From: Medicago truncatula
Taxonomy: Eukaryota; Streptophyta; Magnoliopsida; Fabales; Fabaceae
DNA: 64,000 nt
Assembly (NCBI RefSeq): GCF_003473485.1
Contig: NC_053042.1
Coordinates: 34,500,762-34,564,761, forward strand
Reading direction: 5' to 3'
This document shows, piece by piece, positions 24,274 through 36,170 of this stretch. The notes under the pieces are model-generated. The model did no database searches, was not told the DNA's origin, and worked only from the letters and a program-made list of their open reading frames with translations. The position numbers and the translations under genes are program-made. Numbering within the stretch: the first letter of the stretch is position 1; every line of letters begins with the position of its first letter.

Positions 24274-25160
24274 ATAAAAAATAGTAGTTTTCTCCTCTTC
24301 ATTTGAAGATATTGTATTTTTTTTTTTTTGTATTCAGTAGGCCAGAAGCTACCAACATGAAATTGATGGCAGAATAGATCCATTTTACTTGCTGCTAAAA
24401 ATTCATAAGGTAGTTCATGATGGCTACAATTGATTGTATATGTATCCACATGTTTTTGATGTTTTTTTTAACATGTGAACCTCAATGCCATGAATTAATG
24501 GAATAGGTAATTTTATGTAATAACTATAATTGTTGATGGTGTGCTTCGTGTGAGTTAGAAGTTGCACATTGAATGAAAAAAATGGATGTTGAGCAATATA
24601 CCTAATGGTTTAAGGTTTTGAGTGAAAATCTGCTGTCTAAACCACTTGTGTAGTTGCTCTTAGCACCTAATGTGATCTTCGAGGCACCCCTCGTGACCGA
24701 ATAGTTGTCTAGTTTAAATGTTCAACTGCAATCCTCGACTACAGGTAGCATGGTTCTAAATTATAGTCCGCAATTGCGGCTGCCATATCAAAGTTTTAGT
24801 GGTCTTTGTAGCAAAAGCAAATTATTCACGGTATAACGGCAACTGCAATTTAGAACCATGACAATTGACATGTAGTTTTCCATTAGTTGGAGACATGCAA
24901 AATACACATCATTGGTTGCATTATCAAAATCATAATAAAAAGTAAATGCTCAAATTTGTAAAAATTAAGAATGCTTGCTTATGTAGCTCTAATATTTCAT
25001 CCCTACAACATAACCAATAAGTCCAAATTTGCTAATATGTCATAGGAAAACAAAAGACTCACATTGTTGTAACACTAATGAGTGGTCTTCATTCAATTTA
25101 ATCATTGTTACATTATTTATCCTTGTAAGCTTTAAGGAAACTGCATTTGACACTTAAATT
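24274..25160. other. Patellin 3' flank and AT-rich spacer
   Basis: This is non-coding. Apart from the small MITE at 24749-24860 I see only AT-rich low-complexity sequence. Confidence 0.5.
24749..24860. repeat. Short MITE with perfect 14-bp inverted ends
   Basis: CATGGTTCTAAATT at 24749-24762 is matched exactly in reverse by AATTTAGAACCATG at 24847-24860. The 112-bp body includes GCAATTGCGG near the left end, partly mirrored by AACTGCAATT near the right. Confidence 0.75.
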
Positions 25161-25162
25161 AA

Positions 25163-25275
25163 ACCGTACACTCAAGCTGAGGGATTGAAATTTTCCCTTC
25201 TTTTAACTTAATTTTCAGCTAGGATTTGCGGTCCTTCACTGTATTACTTGCCCTCCCATTGATCACTGAAATGGT
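25163..25275 (+). repeat. Direct repeat unit, copy 1 (partner 28769-28880)
   Basis: About 110 bp containing GGATTGAAATTTTCC and TCAACTTAATTTT-like stretches in the same order as the partner copy, at roughly 75-80 percent identity by eye. Together with the pair at 27.1/29.1 kb it suggests that the two flanks of this spacer are copies of one larger repeat. Confidence 0.6.
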
Positions 25276-27080
25276 GTTTCCACACTTTATAACATCTCTA
25301 ATCTTTATCTTTATTTTATTTTCACTTGTATCTTTTCTTCTCAATGGTGTATACTCAGGGGTATCAAATAATCATTAAAAAAGTTCAAATTGAATTCATA
25401 CCGAAGCAGGAGAGGATTAGTTAAAGAACGATAGAAAGAGAGGGGATGGAGAGAAAGTGTGTATCTAAAAAGAATATATATATATAAAATTTCAAAGTGG
25501 TAAATGATATAAGAATAGTTATTTGATAGACAATATATATATGCCACTATTTCAAAGTTGTTGATGTTCATAAAATAATATAATGTTACAAGATATATGC
25601 CACTATTTGTATATAAAAAGAGTTATTTGATAGACAATATATATAATACATAAATGTAATAGGGTTAATCTTTTAAAAAATAAATTTAATAGTGTTAAAT
25701 TTTACAATCACTTTGTACTTGTAACATATTCAATAATTGTTTTCACATGACATGTATGACTCAAGTGTTTATATTTAATACATGAATAATAAAGGAGATA
25801 TGTATTCTTTGCATGATATATTGCTAATTCATGCATGTAGTTGGAGCTGATGTTTGTGATCAAAGTTCACGACTTCAAGAGTAACGTATAATTGATGAAA
25901 ATCAGAGAATATAAAGTGTGTAATTCGTCTAATATTAAAAATTGAATTTTTAATTTAAAATTGATAATATAATAATTGTGTTTTAATATCATTTTTTAAT
26001 TTATAAAATCATGCATTCACCAAAGTTTGATAAGTTTCTAAAATAGTTTTCTTTGTTAATCGATTCAAGCAAGTTGTGAATCAATTCACAATAATTTTAA
26101 ATATTTGTTATGACTAATTTCTTAATAGGATTTTAGACAGTTTAATTTTTTAGGTCGTTCATATTAACTGAAAAAATAAATCTAGTTGTTTATTAAGATT
26201 GATGTTTGATCAGTTTAAAGAAAAGTTATCTTATGTTGTTTGTTGTGATGTTTCTTATATTTATTTGTATGCTCCATAATGAAGATGTAACCATACTAAT
26301 GCTATTATGGACCCGTTTCTTTATATATTTACTAGTAATGAATTTGTCTCTTTATTTTTTGTTATTTTTGTTTTTGTAAATTTATGAATTAAATTTTTTT
26401 ATCTTCAATTTGTCATTTTCAAGATTTTTGTTCAAACCCTAGTGCTGTGCACAACAGAAAAATTATAATAATGTGATGTGATGTGATTAAGAGAGGCACA
26501 TTATTTTAGTTGTCCTAAGGTGACAAAAATCTCTAGACCGATGCTAAATTAACGAGTCTTGCTATTTCTTACGAAAATGTGGTATAAGAAAAGCAAGAAT
26601 CAACACGTATCCCTTTTAAAACAAATCAACAACTTTTCAGTTTCAGTGGTACACAATACAAGGAGGTGGTGGGTGAATTAATTACAATGCTATAAAACAA
26701 CCGTTCTTGCATTTCGTCGTTTACATTTTCGTAAAAAATAGTATTATCCTAAACTAATACTTGACTACTATATGTTCATATACACGGAGTTTATAGAATC
26801 ACATTGTTATTTTTTCAGGTAATAATGATTTTTTTTATTAAAAGATTTAGAAATTTTATCACATTTTTTTTTTAATTCAAATGTTGGAATTTAATATTAT
26901 CTTTTTCCAACTTTTTTTGTTGTTTAAAATTCATTGAGTTCTTTGAAATCTTAAAGATCTGTGTAATAAATTCATTTAAAATTATTATATTGCATTTGTA
27001 CACTGTAATTTAGAACTATTGTCGACACACCTCGTTGATTTCCTTATGTGTCATGCAAATATCAATTTTTTTTATCTTAT

Positions 27081-27735
27081 ACTTTGAAGGAATAAAGTTT
27101 AAATTTTATCCGAAATAGTTGTAAAGCGACCATTAATTATATCATATTAATAAATACTACTTTTAATGTAACCAAAAAAAAAAAATACTACTTTTAATTT
27201 TTGTTTTTGTTTTGAAAAGGCAATACTTTTAAAATATTAATAAAAAGAGAAAGATAATTTTATCTATTTTAAATTGAGGCGTGCTTTTGTTGAAGTTGGT
27301 TTTGAAGTTGTTTGTAGTTTGTTATTTGTTTCACATTACTCAAGTTTCCGGGCTGTTACGTGTATGCTTGAGTACCTTGATCCATTGAACTAATTTTTGA
27401 GATAAGATCCAAACCTATTTAACATGATATTAGAGTCAGGTTAAGGATTGCAATTTGGAAATTGGATCCAGGCCCACGCTAGGAGTGAGGGTGAGTTTTG
27501 AAGTTGTTTGTAGTCTTTTGTTAGTCCCACATATCGCTCAGGTTTCTAGCTGTTGAGTGAATAAATATGTTTAAGTACTCTCATCATTTGATCTAACTTC
27601 TAGGATGAGATCAAAGTCTATTTAAAATCTTTAACCTCACTCATACATTTTTTTAAACTTCTTAAAATCAAACACATTTAACCACGAGATTCTGATGTTA
27701 TTATCGACCGAAAAGAAGATAATTCTAAGGTGGTA
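27081..27735 (+). repeat. Repeat copy 1 interrupted by a TRIM-like fossil
   Basis: 27081-27285 and 27640-27735 match 29094-29335 in order (AAGTTTAAATTTTATCCGAA, TCACACATACATTTTTT-like and GAAAAGAARATAA stretches). The 350 bp between the two halves are absent from the second copy and coincide with the TRIM-like element. Confidence 0.6.
27288..27630 (+). mobile_element. TRIM-like LTR fossil with a very short interior
   Basis: Two direct repeats of about 125 bp (27299-27424 and 27494-27612) share TTTTGAAGTTGTTTGTAGT and the order CTCARGTTTC..GCTG, AGTAC, TGAGATAAGATC. The first is followed by TGATATTAGAGTCAGG, resembling a Met-tRNA primer-binding site. The interior is only about 65 bp. It has no coding capacity, its repeats are diverged, and it is old. 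Confidence 0.5.
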
Positions 27736-28768
27736 GATTTTTTCAATTCCCACACTGTTGATATTGCATAATTATGATCTATTAGCCTGTATGGTTTTAG
27801 CGTTTTCAACATCATTCTTGCATCCCAATGCAATTCCAACATAACTTTTAAGAAGTTGAAAATCCTGGCATCAGCCTGGGGTGGCTTTTCAACGCAATTC
27901 CAAACACATCATATCTCTACTTGTAGTTGTAGGACTTACATGCCTTCCATTTGCAAAAACTCTCATGTGTGAAGTTTTTTAAGATATAGGCCCAATATGT
28001 TTGCTTATAAACTAGCAAAGACGCTATATCTCATGGTTAATCAAATGGGGTTCTTGAGGGTATAATCATGTCATGTGTAAGAACTTAAGACTTTGATTTT
28101 GAGGCATTTTTGCCTAGATTTATATTACCTTTCGTTGTGGGGTTTGTTTAGAGGTTTTTCGGTTGAACCTTATTATTAATTTTTCCAAGGATTCAAGATT
28201 TGAGGATGTTGCATACTTAAAACGTTTGTTATTTTTTTTTTTTGAGTGAATTAAAATGTTTGTTATTGTGATCAAACAAAAAGTCATTGTATATTTATCC
28301 CTCTAGGTCTCTCTAGACACTCTTTGACGATAACATGATCATTTCCTCCACAGCTTAAAAAAGATCATAAATAAATAATCGATTCTCGCAAGTTATGTAA
28401 AACAAAATATGATAGACAACTGATAGACAAGAAACACCTACTTCACACAACAAGAACCTTTCCTTCGTTGATCTTTCCATTCTTTTTTGTTGTAAATTTA
28501 TTGATCTTTCGAATTCTACATTGGGAAAATAAAGTGGAGAATAGAAAATGAAAAATTGTAATCTTGAGTTTTTTTTAAAGTATAAAATTTCTTTTTAAAA
28601 AATAAAGTATAAAATTTTATTTTAAAATAAAAATTGTTACCGGAACAAAAAAAATTAAAAACAAATCGTCTATATGGACCAAAGCATTGAAAACGTAATA
28701 TATATTTTATATTTAAATAACACAACTATTCTATTTAAATCAATAGTGAAAACTAAATTTAACATAGA

Positions 28769-29335
28769 ACCGTACATTCAATATGGAGGATTGAAATTTT
28801 CCACTCTTTCAACTTAATTTTTCGGTTAGGATTAGCAGTCCTCAACTGCGTTACGTACCCTCACATTCATCACTAAAATGAAATATAATGGATTTTAAAA
28901 TTCTCTGCAATTGTTGTTAAGAGTTCTACATTGTTTCAGGAGATATGGCCTGAATACCTTCACATATGTGCCTCCCTTATTATGTGGAGAAGTGGGATGT
29001 TCGTGGTTCGAACCCCGACCCCTGCATATATCATGCATAACATTGTCCCTATCAACTGAGTTAAGCTTAAGGGGACCAAACGTTTTATCGTCTAACTTCA
29101 AGAAACAAAGTTTAAATTTTATCCGAAATAATTGTAACATGACTATTAGTATCACATTAATAAATAATACTTTTAAAAATATTAATAAAAGAAAAAGAAA
29201 GACAACTCTATCTACTTTAAGTATTGCCGCGTGTTCCGACTTCACACATACATTTTTTGAAACTTTTTAGAAAGTCACCCATCCTAAAAAGAAAATAACG
29301 AATCATGATCTATAGAAAAGAAAATAACTCTAAGA
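28769..29335 (+). repeat. Repeat copy 2 (partners 25163-25275 and 27081-27735)
   Basis: 28769-28880 matches 25163-25275, and 29094-29335 matches the split copy at 27.1-27.7 kb. Between them lies the tRNA-like short element at 28970-29084. No coding potential. Confidence 0.55.
28970..29084 (-). repeat. Short tRNA-like (SINE-like) element
   Basis: On the minus strand it reads CTTAACTCAGTTGATAGGGA, a box-A-like start, then GCAGGGGTCGGGGTTCGAAC, which holds a perfect B-box-like GGTTCGAAC, about 45 bases on. It belongs to the family listed at 53252, 57309, 53084, 58567 and 42419. Confidence 0.6.
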
Positions 29336-29640
29336 GCACCCACATCCGAGGACACAGCTAAGAGACTTCAATCTCCACGTGACCAAAGGAGTCAAATCTA
29401 TAACGAATATCAAGACCTAACTCATCCATACAAAACCGGCTTGTAAGATAAGGAGTGTCTCCTCTTTATAAACTATTCTCAAGATTCCTATCTATCCGAT
29501 GTGGGACTAAATCCCACCCGAGAGTTGACCGCTAACACACCCCCTCACGCTTCAGCCCGGTCCAATGGGCCTGAAGTGTGGAGATGCAGGAAGCCCAATG
29601 ATGGACCAGATAGGCTCTGATACCATGACGAGAGAGAGAG
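29336..29640 (-). repeat. LTR-element-derived debris with a primer-binding-site-like motif
   Basis: GGCTCTGATACCA at 29605-29617 is the reverse of the common TGGTATCAGAGCC primer-binding site, and ATGTGGGACTAAATCCCACC near 29500 is a frequent plant LTR-element motif. It directly abuts the legumin remnant, so an old insertion or recombination may have removed the 5' half of that gene. No coding region. Broken and old. Confidence 0.4.
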
Positions 29641-29647
29641 GGGAAGG

Positions 29648-30656
29648 CACATGAACATAGAAGAAGAAGAAGAACAAAGTCGTGAGAGTGGAGGGTGGTC
29701 TCAGAATTATCAGCCCGGACTGGCAAGTCATAGAGAAGAAGAAGAAGATGAACAAAGACCAGGATGTAGTCCTAGCCACAGGAGGGAAGAGGATGAGGGC
29801 AAAGAAGAACGAAAACAAAGACCAGGTAGACATAGCGAGGATCAAGGACCAAGACGTCCAAGACCTAGCAAAGAAAAGGAAGAAAGCTACGAGGGAAGGG
29901 GAAAGGGAAGGAAGAATGGTTTGGAAGAAACTATCTGCAGTGCGAAGATTCGCGAGAACATAGCTCACCCTGCACGTGCAGACCTCTACAACCCACGTGC
30001 CGGACGAATCAGCACCGTCAACAGTTTAACCCTCCCAATCCTCCGCAATTTACGTCTTGGTGCCGAATACGTAGTCCTCTACAGGGTACAGTATATTTCT
30101 ATATTCCATGCATGATTCTCCCTTTCCCTGGTCATAAGTATAAGAGACGGTCGAATCATTAAATGTTCATATATTTGGTCTAAAATTTAGATTAAATACA
30201 TGAACTTTTGTTGATGTCTTTTATATTTAGAACTAGAGGGAGTATTATATATGTAACATTTAACATTTATGTATATAAATGCAGAATGGTATATATGCTC
30301 CACACTGGACCGTGAACGCCAACAGCCTAATGTACGCCCTAACAGGAGAAGGAAGAGTTAGGATAGTGAACTGTGAAGGAAACGCCGTGTTCGACGACTG
30401 GGTGAGAAAGGGACAGATGGTGGTGGTACCACAGAACTTTGTGGTGGTGCAGCAAGCTGGAGAGGAAGAAGCATTTGAGTACATAGTGTTCAAGACAAAT
30501 GACGGAGCTTCTGTTAACAATGTAAAGTAGGTGTTCAGGGCCACTCCTGCAGAGGTTCTTGCAAATGTTTTTGGCCTTCCTCAACGCGAAGTATCTGAAT
30601 TAAAGCAAGGTGGAAACCGTGGCCCTTTGGTTCACCCTCAATCTCAATCTCAGTGA
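29648..30656 (+). pseudogene. Legumin (11S seed globulin) pseudogene, C-terminal half
   Basis: Recognisable legumin sequence: [13 protein letters not shown] (end of the acidic chain cupin), a Glu/Arg-rich variable region, the NGLEET cleavage site used by vacuolar processing enzyme, then the basic chain ([35 protein letters not shown]). The conserved legumin intron follows (30086-30284, GT-AG), and then [14 protein letters not shown] to PLVHPQSQSQ, ending at 30656. 11S globulins are hexameric storage proteins of the protein-storage vacuole. The first half of the gene is missing. RVEGGLRI and NGLEET lie in different frames, so there is at least one indel between about 29730 and 29915. A TAG at 30528-30530 stands where family members have Gln before VFRATP. 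The intron contains a MITE remnant. Non-functional. Confidence 0.88.
30116..30247. repeat. Stowaway-like MITE in the legumin pseudogene intron
   Basis: The left part TTCTCCCTTTCCCTGGTCAT and the right part AACTAGAGGGAGTATTA resemble the two ends of the CTCCCT-type element at 21112. It fills most of the 199-bp intron. Confidence 0.55.
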
Positions 30657-31722
30657 GATCATGCTATCCTATGCAATGATGAGGTGCCCATCTTGTCATC
30701 ATGAAATGATAATAAAATAAATTTTGGATGTAATGTAGTTAAGAATTTCATTTCCGGTAATAAAATAATTAAGTATGGTTTTGTAACCCTGGTCCTTGAT
30801 CTAAAGTTGTATGCATGTATAAGTGGCGAATAACACTATAGGGAGCAATAATGCCACTAGTTTTGTACATCTTCCAATTGCCATAATAAAATGCAGACAA
30901 TTTTGAAAGGAAAAAAAAAATCCTTCATTGAGACTAATGATGAATTTTGTCTTAACATAATGTAAATTGTTTGGTTACAGCAACATTTGTTTCCCAACAA
31001 TCTACATGTTCTTACTCAACAACAAAAATCTATATGTTGACATATTTTCAGGTAAAATGATCCAGGATGCACATACTTATCTTCTACCTGTTTATTGCCA
31101 TGAACCCAAATTTTTTCCCATATCCTTCTGTCAACAATCAATCATCATAGCTTATATTTATGTAACAATGACCTCTTTGTTTAATAACTCTTAATCATAT
31201 GCAGATTTTTAATATCTTTTGAGTTGTTTATTTATCTTATTTATTGTATGTTTTGACTGATTTTAGGAGTCATTTGAATAAATTAGTGCTTTTTAGTTCT
31301 TTACTCAATTAGGTGTTTATGAATTTGAAGTTTTTTGTGTCTTCAATGATGTTATTTTGTGTAATGCACCATACATATATGTCTCACCTAGGACAAAAGA
31401 AAAACACAATGAAGCAAAAGACTTGTCTCAAATTTCTCTCATTTTGCATATGTAAATTCCATAGAAGATACAAAAAAACTAATATACCGATATCAGTATT
31501 ATAAACCAAAAACTATAGGATACTAATAACTTTCAGCAGAGCTGTACAAAAGAATAAAACAGAACAGAGGCGCAGATTTGTATGCCCCCTTCGGAGCTTA
31601 AACACGATATATTTGTTTGTAGAAATTACGTTTGACACTTGTTTTGAACGGATGATGGCACAAAACAGTGTCTAGTTACAAAAGTATCGTGTGAGCAACG
31701 TTACGGACCTTCAACAGTCTCC
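30657..31722. other. Spacer between legumin and SLU7 remnants
   Basis: This holds the legumin 3' flank and AT-rich sequence. Small open frames (30967-31194 and 31313-31504) show no family resemblance. Nothing else was seen. Confidence 0.5.
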
Positions 31723-32108
31723 TTATAGGTAATATTCATTTGCGGCCTCAGAAGCCTTAGTACCAGCAGCACCTGTACAATAGCTATTATGTATTGTCTG
31801 CTTGCAGCACCTGTAGCCCCATTGGTGATCCTTCCACAATGAGCTCCAAATAGTTCTGTTGTTGTTTATGAAAACATCTTCTTCATACTTGCTCCTTGGA
31901 AGTGCAGCCTCCTGATGAAAAGCAACATACAGATGATTATAACTAAATCTATCATCTTAAATAACGGTATTTATTAGCGTAATAGTGCAGTTTCTGCTGT
32001 AGTATATTTTCTGAACTTTGCCTCATCAACCCTTAGATCATCTTTGTCATCAGTTGCCACATCCTCATCAGTTTGGTTGTTCTTCTCCAATTTCTTAAGC
32101 TGACTTTC
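31723..32108 (-). pseudogene. Two exon fragments of pre-mRNA splicing factor SLU7
   Basis: Minus strand. The block from 32108 down to about 32016 encodes ESQLKKLEKNNQTDEDVA and DDLRVDEAK. The block 31911-31723 encodes LPRSKYEEDVFINNN, WKDHQWGYRCCKQTIHNSYC and TGAAGTKASEAAN, then stops at 31723. These match two separated parts of plant SLU7, a step-2 splicing factor; the long central region between them in the family is absent here. Both blocks begin after an AG resembling a genuine acceptor, so this is a genomic rather than a processed fragment. SLU7 is normally over 500 residues. The fragment is non-functional as SLU7, though the reading frames remain open. Confidence 0.75.
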
Positions 32109-32229
32109 CTATAAGAATTTCTTTCAAGCTTCATCTATATCTTTAATTTTAAAAAACTGTGGTAACCATCTTTGTCATCAATTACCACAGTTTTTAAAAA
32201 TAAAAGATAAGAAATATTGCCACAAACAA

Positions 32230-32262
<33 letters not shown>

Positions 32263-33051
32263 TTTTTATAAGGGAATGATCAACTAAGCTAGGCAAGATT
32301 TCTTTGAAGCTTGGTTTTATTAAAAATTATGATCAGGCCACATTTTTAATTAAGAATGATATTTTTCCTCAATGAAAATCGAAAATATTTTCTAAAACTC
32401 CATCTTTTTGCAGAAATATTTGTAAACAACAGATATAATCATAGCTCAATAGTGCTTAGAAGAGTTGTTAAGTCTCTTCCAACTTAATAAGTAATATTGA
32501 GTTTGAATTCAACCCTAAATACAATAATATACAACTCTTGAAGAACAAGTACTACTAAGCACCATCCAAGCTTTTCAGCGTCCCAAACATCGAATCAAGT
32601 AAAAAAATGCAGTAAGTACCTTGTTCCGGATAACAAAAATTAAATCAATGCAGTCTCAATATCTAATCATTTTCACATGTGGTTACTAACAAATAAAGAA
32701 CATTTTCACTTTAAATGTTTTTTTCTTTCCAAGGTAGTGGTACTCTGGATTCCCACCAAAAACCGCAAATGGTAAACATCAACTTCTACAAGTTGGTGAT
32801 CAAACTTGGTTCTGTACAGGTTTACAATAACAAATCATAACAAAGCTAATGAAACAATCATCTAGTCTTCCAATTTTTTTTGTTGCATAAAGCATAAAAT
32901 TCACCTAAGTAGAAAATCCACCTACTAGGAGCCAATATATACATAGAATGAGGAATTGCAGAGAACCAATGGCCTATCTAATGCAGGTTTTTCCAGGCTC
33001 TTATATTCCAAAAAGTTTAACAGAAAGTTGTATTTGCTCCAACATGTTCAA
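32109..33051. other. Spacer with a hairpin and a poly-T run
   Basis: A hairpin at about 32150-32200 has arms AAAAACTGTGGTAA and TTACCACAGTTTTT. A poly-T run lies at about 32231-32261. The remainder is the 3' flank of MEAF6. No gene was seen. Confidence 0.6.
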
Positions 33052-35781
33052 TCACAATGTCATGTCAGGATCATCTTCATAATCAAAATCTTGTTCACTT
33101 GAAGCCCTTGCTCTCTTCGCATCTCTTGGCGCACCTCTTCCTTTCTTCGGTTTACCCCTATAGTAACATGATGATTTTTTAGCTTATGCAGCAAACATTC
33201 TTTACATATTTGACATGATTTATGGAGAAAAATTTCTATAAACAAAAGCATTTATCCAATTCAAAAACAATAAAGCGAAGATATATTAGTTGAGTGCTTA
33301 CTGTCCATTTGCATAAATCGTTCCACCTTTTGATCGACCAGGTCCAAAATCTGATCTCCCATCTGAGATAAATGGAAATATATAATATAATTAATACACA
33401 AAAAAAAAAAAAAAAAACATGCAAAAGAAGTCATTGAAATGTTGTTTATAGGATCTCACCGTCTCGTCCAGCCGCAAGCTCTTCTGCCTACAATAAAAAG
33501 ACGAAGATCATCTCAGAATTCAGAAATAACCCTGTTGAGATAAGATGCCTACACTTGATATATGGACCATGATTAAACAGAATTGACAATAAAAGGTTTA
33601 AAAGGAGGGATCATTTTATGGGATGGGAGAGGTGTTATATGTTTTATCCACATGAAACTTGGATGCATCCTGTTGGTCATAATTATTTCTAATAATGACT
33701 AAATTTTGATGCTCTTGAGTTTGAAAATTACAGACATGTACTCCTCTAATTTAGTAGCAAATATAACACCTGGCAAAGTTGAAATAAATGACAGGACCTT
33801 CCACTCATGTAAAGCATTTAATTTTCAGTTCTACCAAGGCCTAGTCCTAGGCTTCTGGAACAAAAAATTACCAGGGTTTCTAGTACTTTTTGTATCAAAG
33901 ATCAGACATAGAACAATCATATGATATAATTGAGTCTAGGAGGAAATTATTAACTATGGTTATTGTTTTATATTTGGAAAAAATCCTCTGAAATGCTTCC
34001 TGTTTCAAATGGATTAAATTGGTGCCATAAGATCAGTTTTCCATGCTAAACTCTTAACTTATGACTCCAACCTGTTTTAATCACTTTTATCACCCTAGAA
34101 GAAGATTAACGTGCTAGACTATTACAAAAACCAAAGACACTGAAAAGTACTACGACCACTTTCATGATAAGGATGTAAAAAGTGAATAAGCAATGAAAAC
34201 GATGAAGTTAGCTTCAGTTATACCAAGACCTAGTCACACTCTTATTACTTGATGCTCACTAGTGGACATTATATCTTTTTTTATCTAATTCTGTTAGGAA
34301 GCCAATCACTGAAAATCAGAAACACACCGCTGGCGAGGTCACTGAAGATAATGAAAAGAGCCTATCTTCGGGCTGAAACTTTCTAGACCGCTTCAAGCTG
34401 CCAAGAAAAAAAAAAAAATTCAACAATGTCATATAAACCATGAATAACAAAACAGCATGCATGTAGCTAAGATGAACAGAGGCATACAATCCATAAATTA
34501 CTATTTATTTTTTACATGGAACTCAGATGTATTCAAAGACAACATTTGACCCAATTTCATTTTGCTTTCAGCAGCACTCTTTGAACTGCCTTTTCTTCTC
34601 AGTAATTCAAATGATTAAATTTTCCATCTAAAATCTTAGTAAGATTCAATTGGTAGTGCATCTAGACAAGACCCAGTACAGTATCACAGTGAGTAGCATT
34701 TTAGCAATCAATGTAAGCAATAAAACCCATGAATTTGCTTTTCCAGACCATAAATGAATACAAATTACAGATGACCCGACCAGATGCCTAATAAATATGA
34801 TTTGTGATTATGAAGTATAACAGATCATACAAACATGACATTACCAATCCTATCTTCCTTAGGATAATCAAAACTACAGATTCGGACAGAAAATTTCGAT
34901 GGTACTTCTTCTAGGGAGAAACTAAATATACTTCATAACTACCAAGTACTGAAAGAACAGGTAGTATGAACATGAGAATTCTCGTAAAGAAGAAAATTAT
35001 CAGAATTTCAATCAAAAAGAAAGAAAGCTAAAGAAATTCATACAATGCAGTGTTCTTTGTTGACGATAGGAACCCTTCAAATCCCTTTAATACATTGCCA
35101 CACTGTCCAGGATCCTGTAAATAACTTGTTTCCATATCATAAACCTGTGTCGACAACAAAAGACACACGATAAATTATATTGTTAGAGCAAGTAAATGGC
35201 CCAATTTAAGGTTAAATTGTATTTTTCACAATTATCCTATTGCATTGAAAATTTAATCAAACAATCAAACAAAATGCACCTCTGTAGCGCCGACACTTCT
35301 GATAAAAAGTGTGTCGGTCAAACATTGACACCAACACATTTACATTCAATTAAGTCATTTTTTTTTTTCAAATAATTATTAGTGTAGACTTGTCAGTGTC
35401 GCATTGTTGTGTATGTGCTTCATAGAAATGCACATTAATTTTATAGAATAAAATAAAAAATGAATAAAAGGTCTATATTATAAGCTCTCAAAAGAAAATT
35501 CAAAAAAATTCAATTAAAAAAAAAAAAAACTTTAATCCAGTATAGTGAAAGAACAGAACCCAGATGCTAAAATTTACCTGCTTTTCAATATTACGAAGCT
35601 CTTCATGAAGTTTGGCTCTTCTACTAAGCAAAGAAGCCAACATTGCTGAAGGGTTCACCGCACTTTTTTGCCCTAAAAAATGATATAATAAAAAATTACG
35701 AATTGAAATACCAAATTGAAATTACAATAGAATTCAATCGAAAAGTAACAAGAATTAAGGGTTATTACCTTCGGATTCCAT
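33052..35781 (-). CDS. MEAF6/Eaf6-like histone acetyltransferase complex subunit, complete
   Basis: Seven exons on the minus strand: 35769-35781, 35578-35672, 35044-35144, 34328-34397, 33460-33487, 33302-33362 and 33052-33157. All junctions are GT-AG and in phase, giving 157 residues. It begins MESEGQKSAVNPSAML. The NuA4/Eaf6 domain with a coiled coil (LLSRRAKLHEELRNIEKQVY) covers about residues 15-65, followed by NVLKGFEGFLSS and KRSRKFQPEDRLFSLSSVTS. A basic, Gly/Lys-rich tail (GKPKKGRGAPRDAKR) ends in the acidic DYEDDPDM. Eaf6/MEAF6 is a small subunit of NuA4-type (MYST) acetyltransferase complexes acting on nucleosomal H4 and H2A. The first coding exon is only 13 nt. A telo-box AAACCCTAA lies about 40 bases upstream of the ATG. 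Length and sequence match the plant family closely. Confidence 0.92.
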
Positions 35782-35829
35782 TTTCAAGGAACGATTTAAT
35801 TGAGGATTCGTGCAGAAGAAAACCCTAAA

Positions 35830-36170
35830 TCCCCCAAATTTTATTCTGTTTCAGACGCGCGCGTTCTTCTGCATTCGATTTTCAGCAACACGATAAGAAG
35901 TAACCAATCATTTTATGCCATGTCAGCAACTAAATTTGAGATTAAAATAATTAAAGGAAAATGGTAAACGAGGTCGTATGAATGTGTTTAGAGAGTGAAA
36001 TAATATTTGTTCATGTGATATTTTAATTTAATATTCATTCATACAAATATATATTGTTTTTGTAAATTATGGTTGTCTCAAAAATTGTCAACTGTTCAAA
36101 TAACATTTCTTAAAAATTTAAGTCTCTAAAGTCAATCAAACGATTGTTCAAATAACACTTTTTAAAAAAT
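35830..36170. other. MEAF6 upstream region
   Basis: This holds the GC-rich short stretch GACGCGCGCG at about 35855, then AT-rich sequence with a fragment (GTTGTCTCAAAAATTGTCAAC) related to the 21675/56687 MITE family. No gene. Confidence 0.4.

Noticed and set aside
29552-29968. 138-codon minus-strand frame rich in Phe/Leu
   Set aside because: Antisense of the Glu/Arg-rich legumin variable region, so its hydrophobic look is a by-product of GAA/AAG codons.
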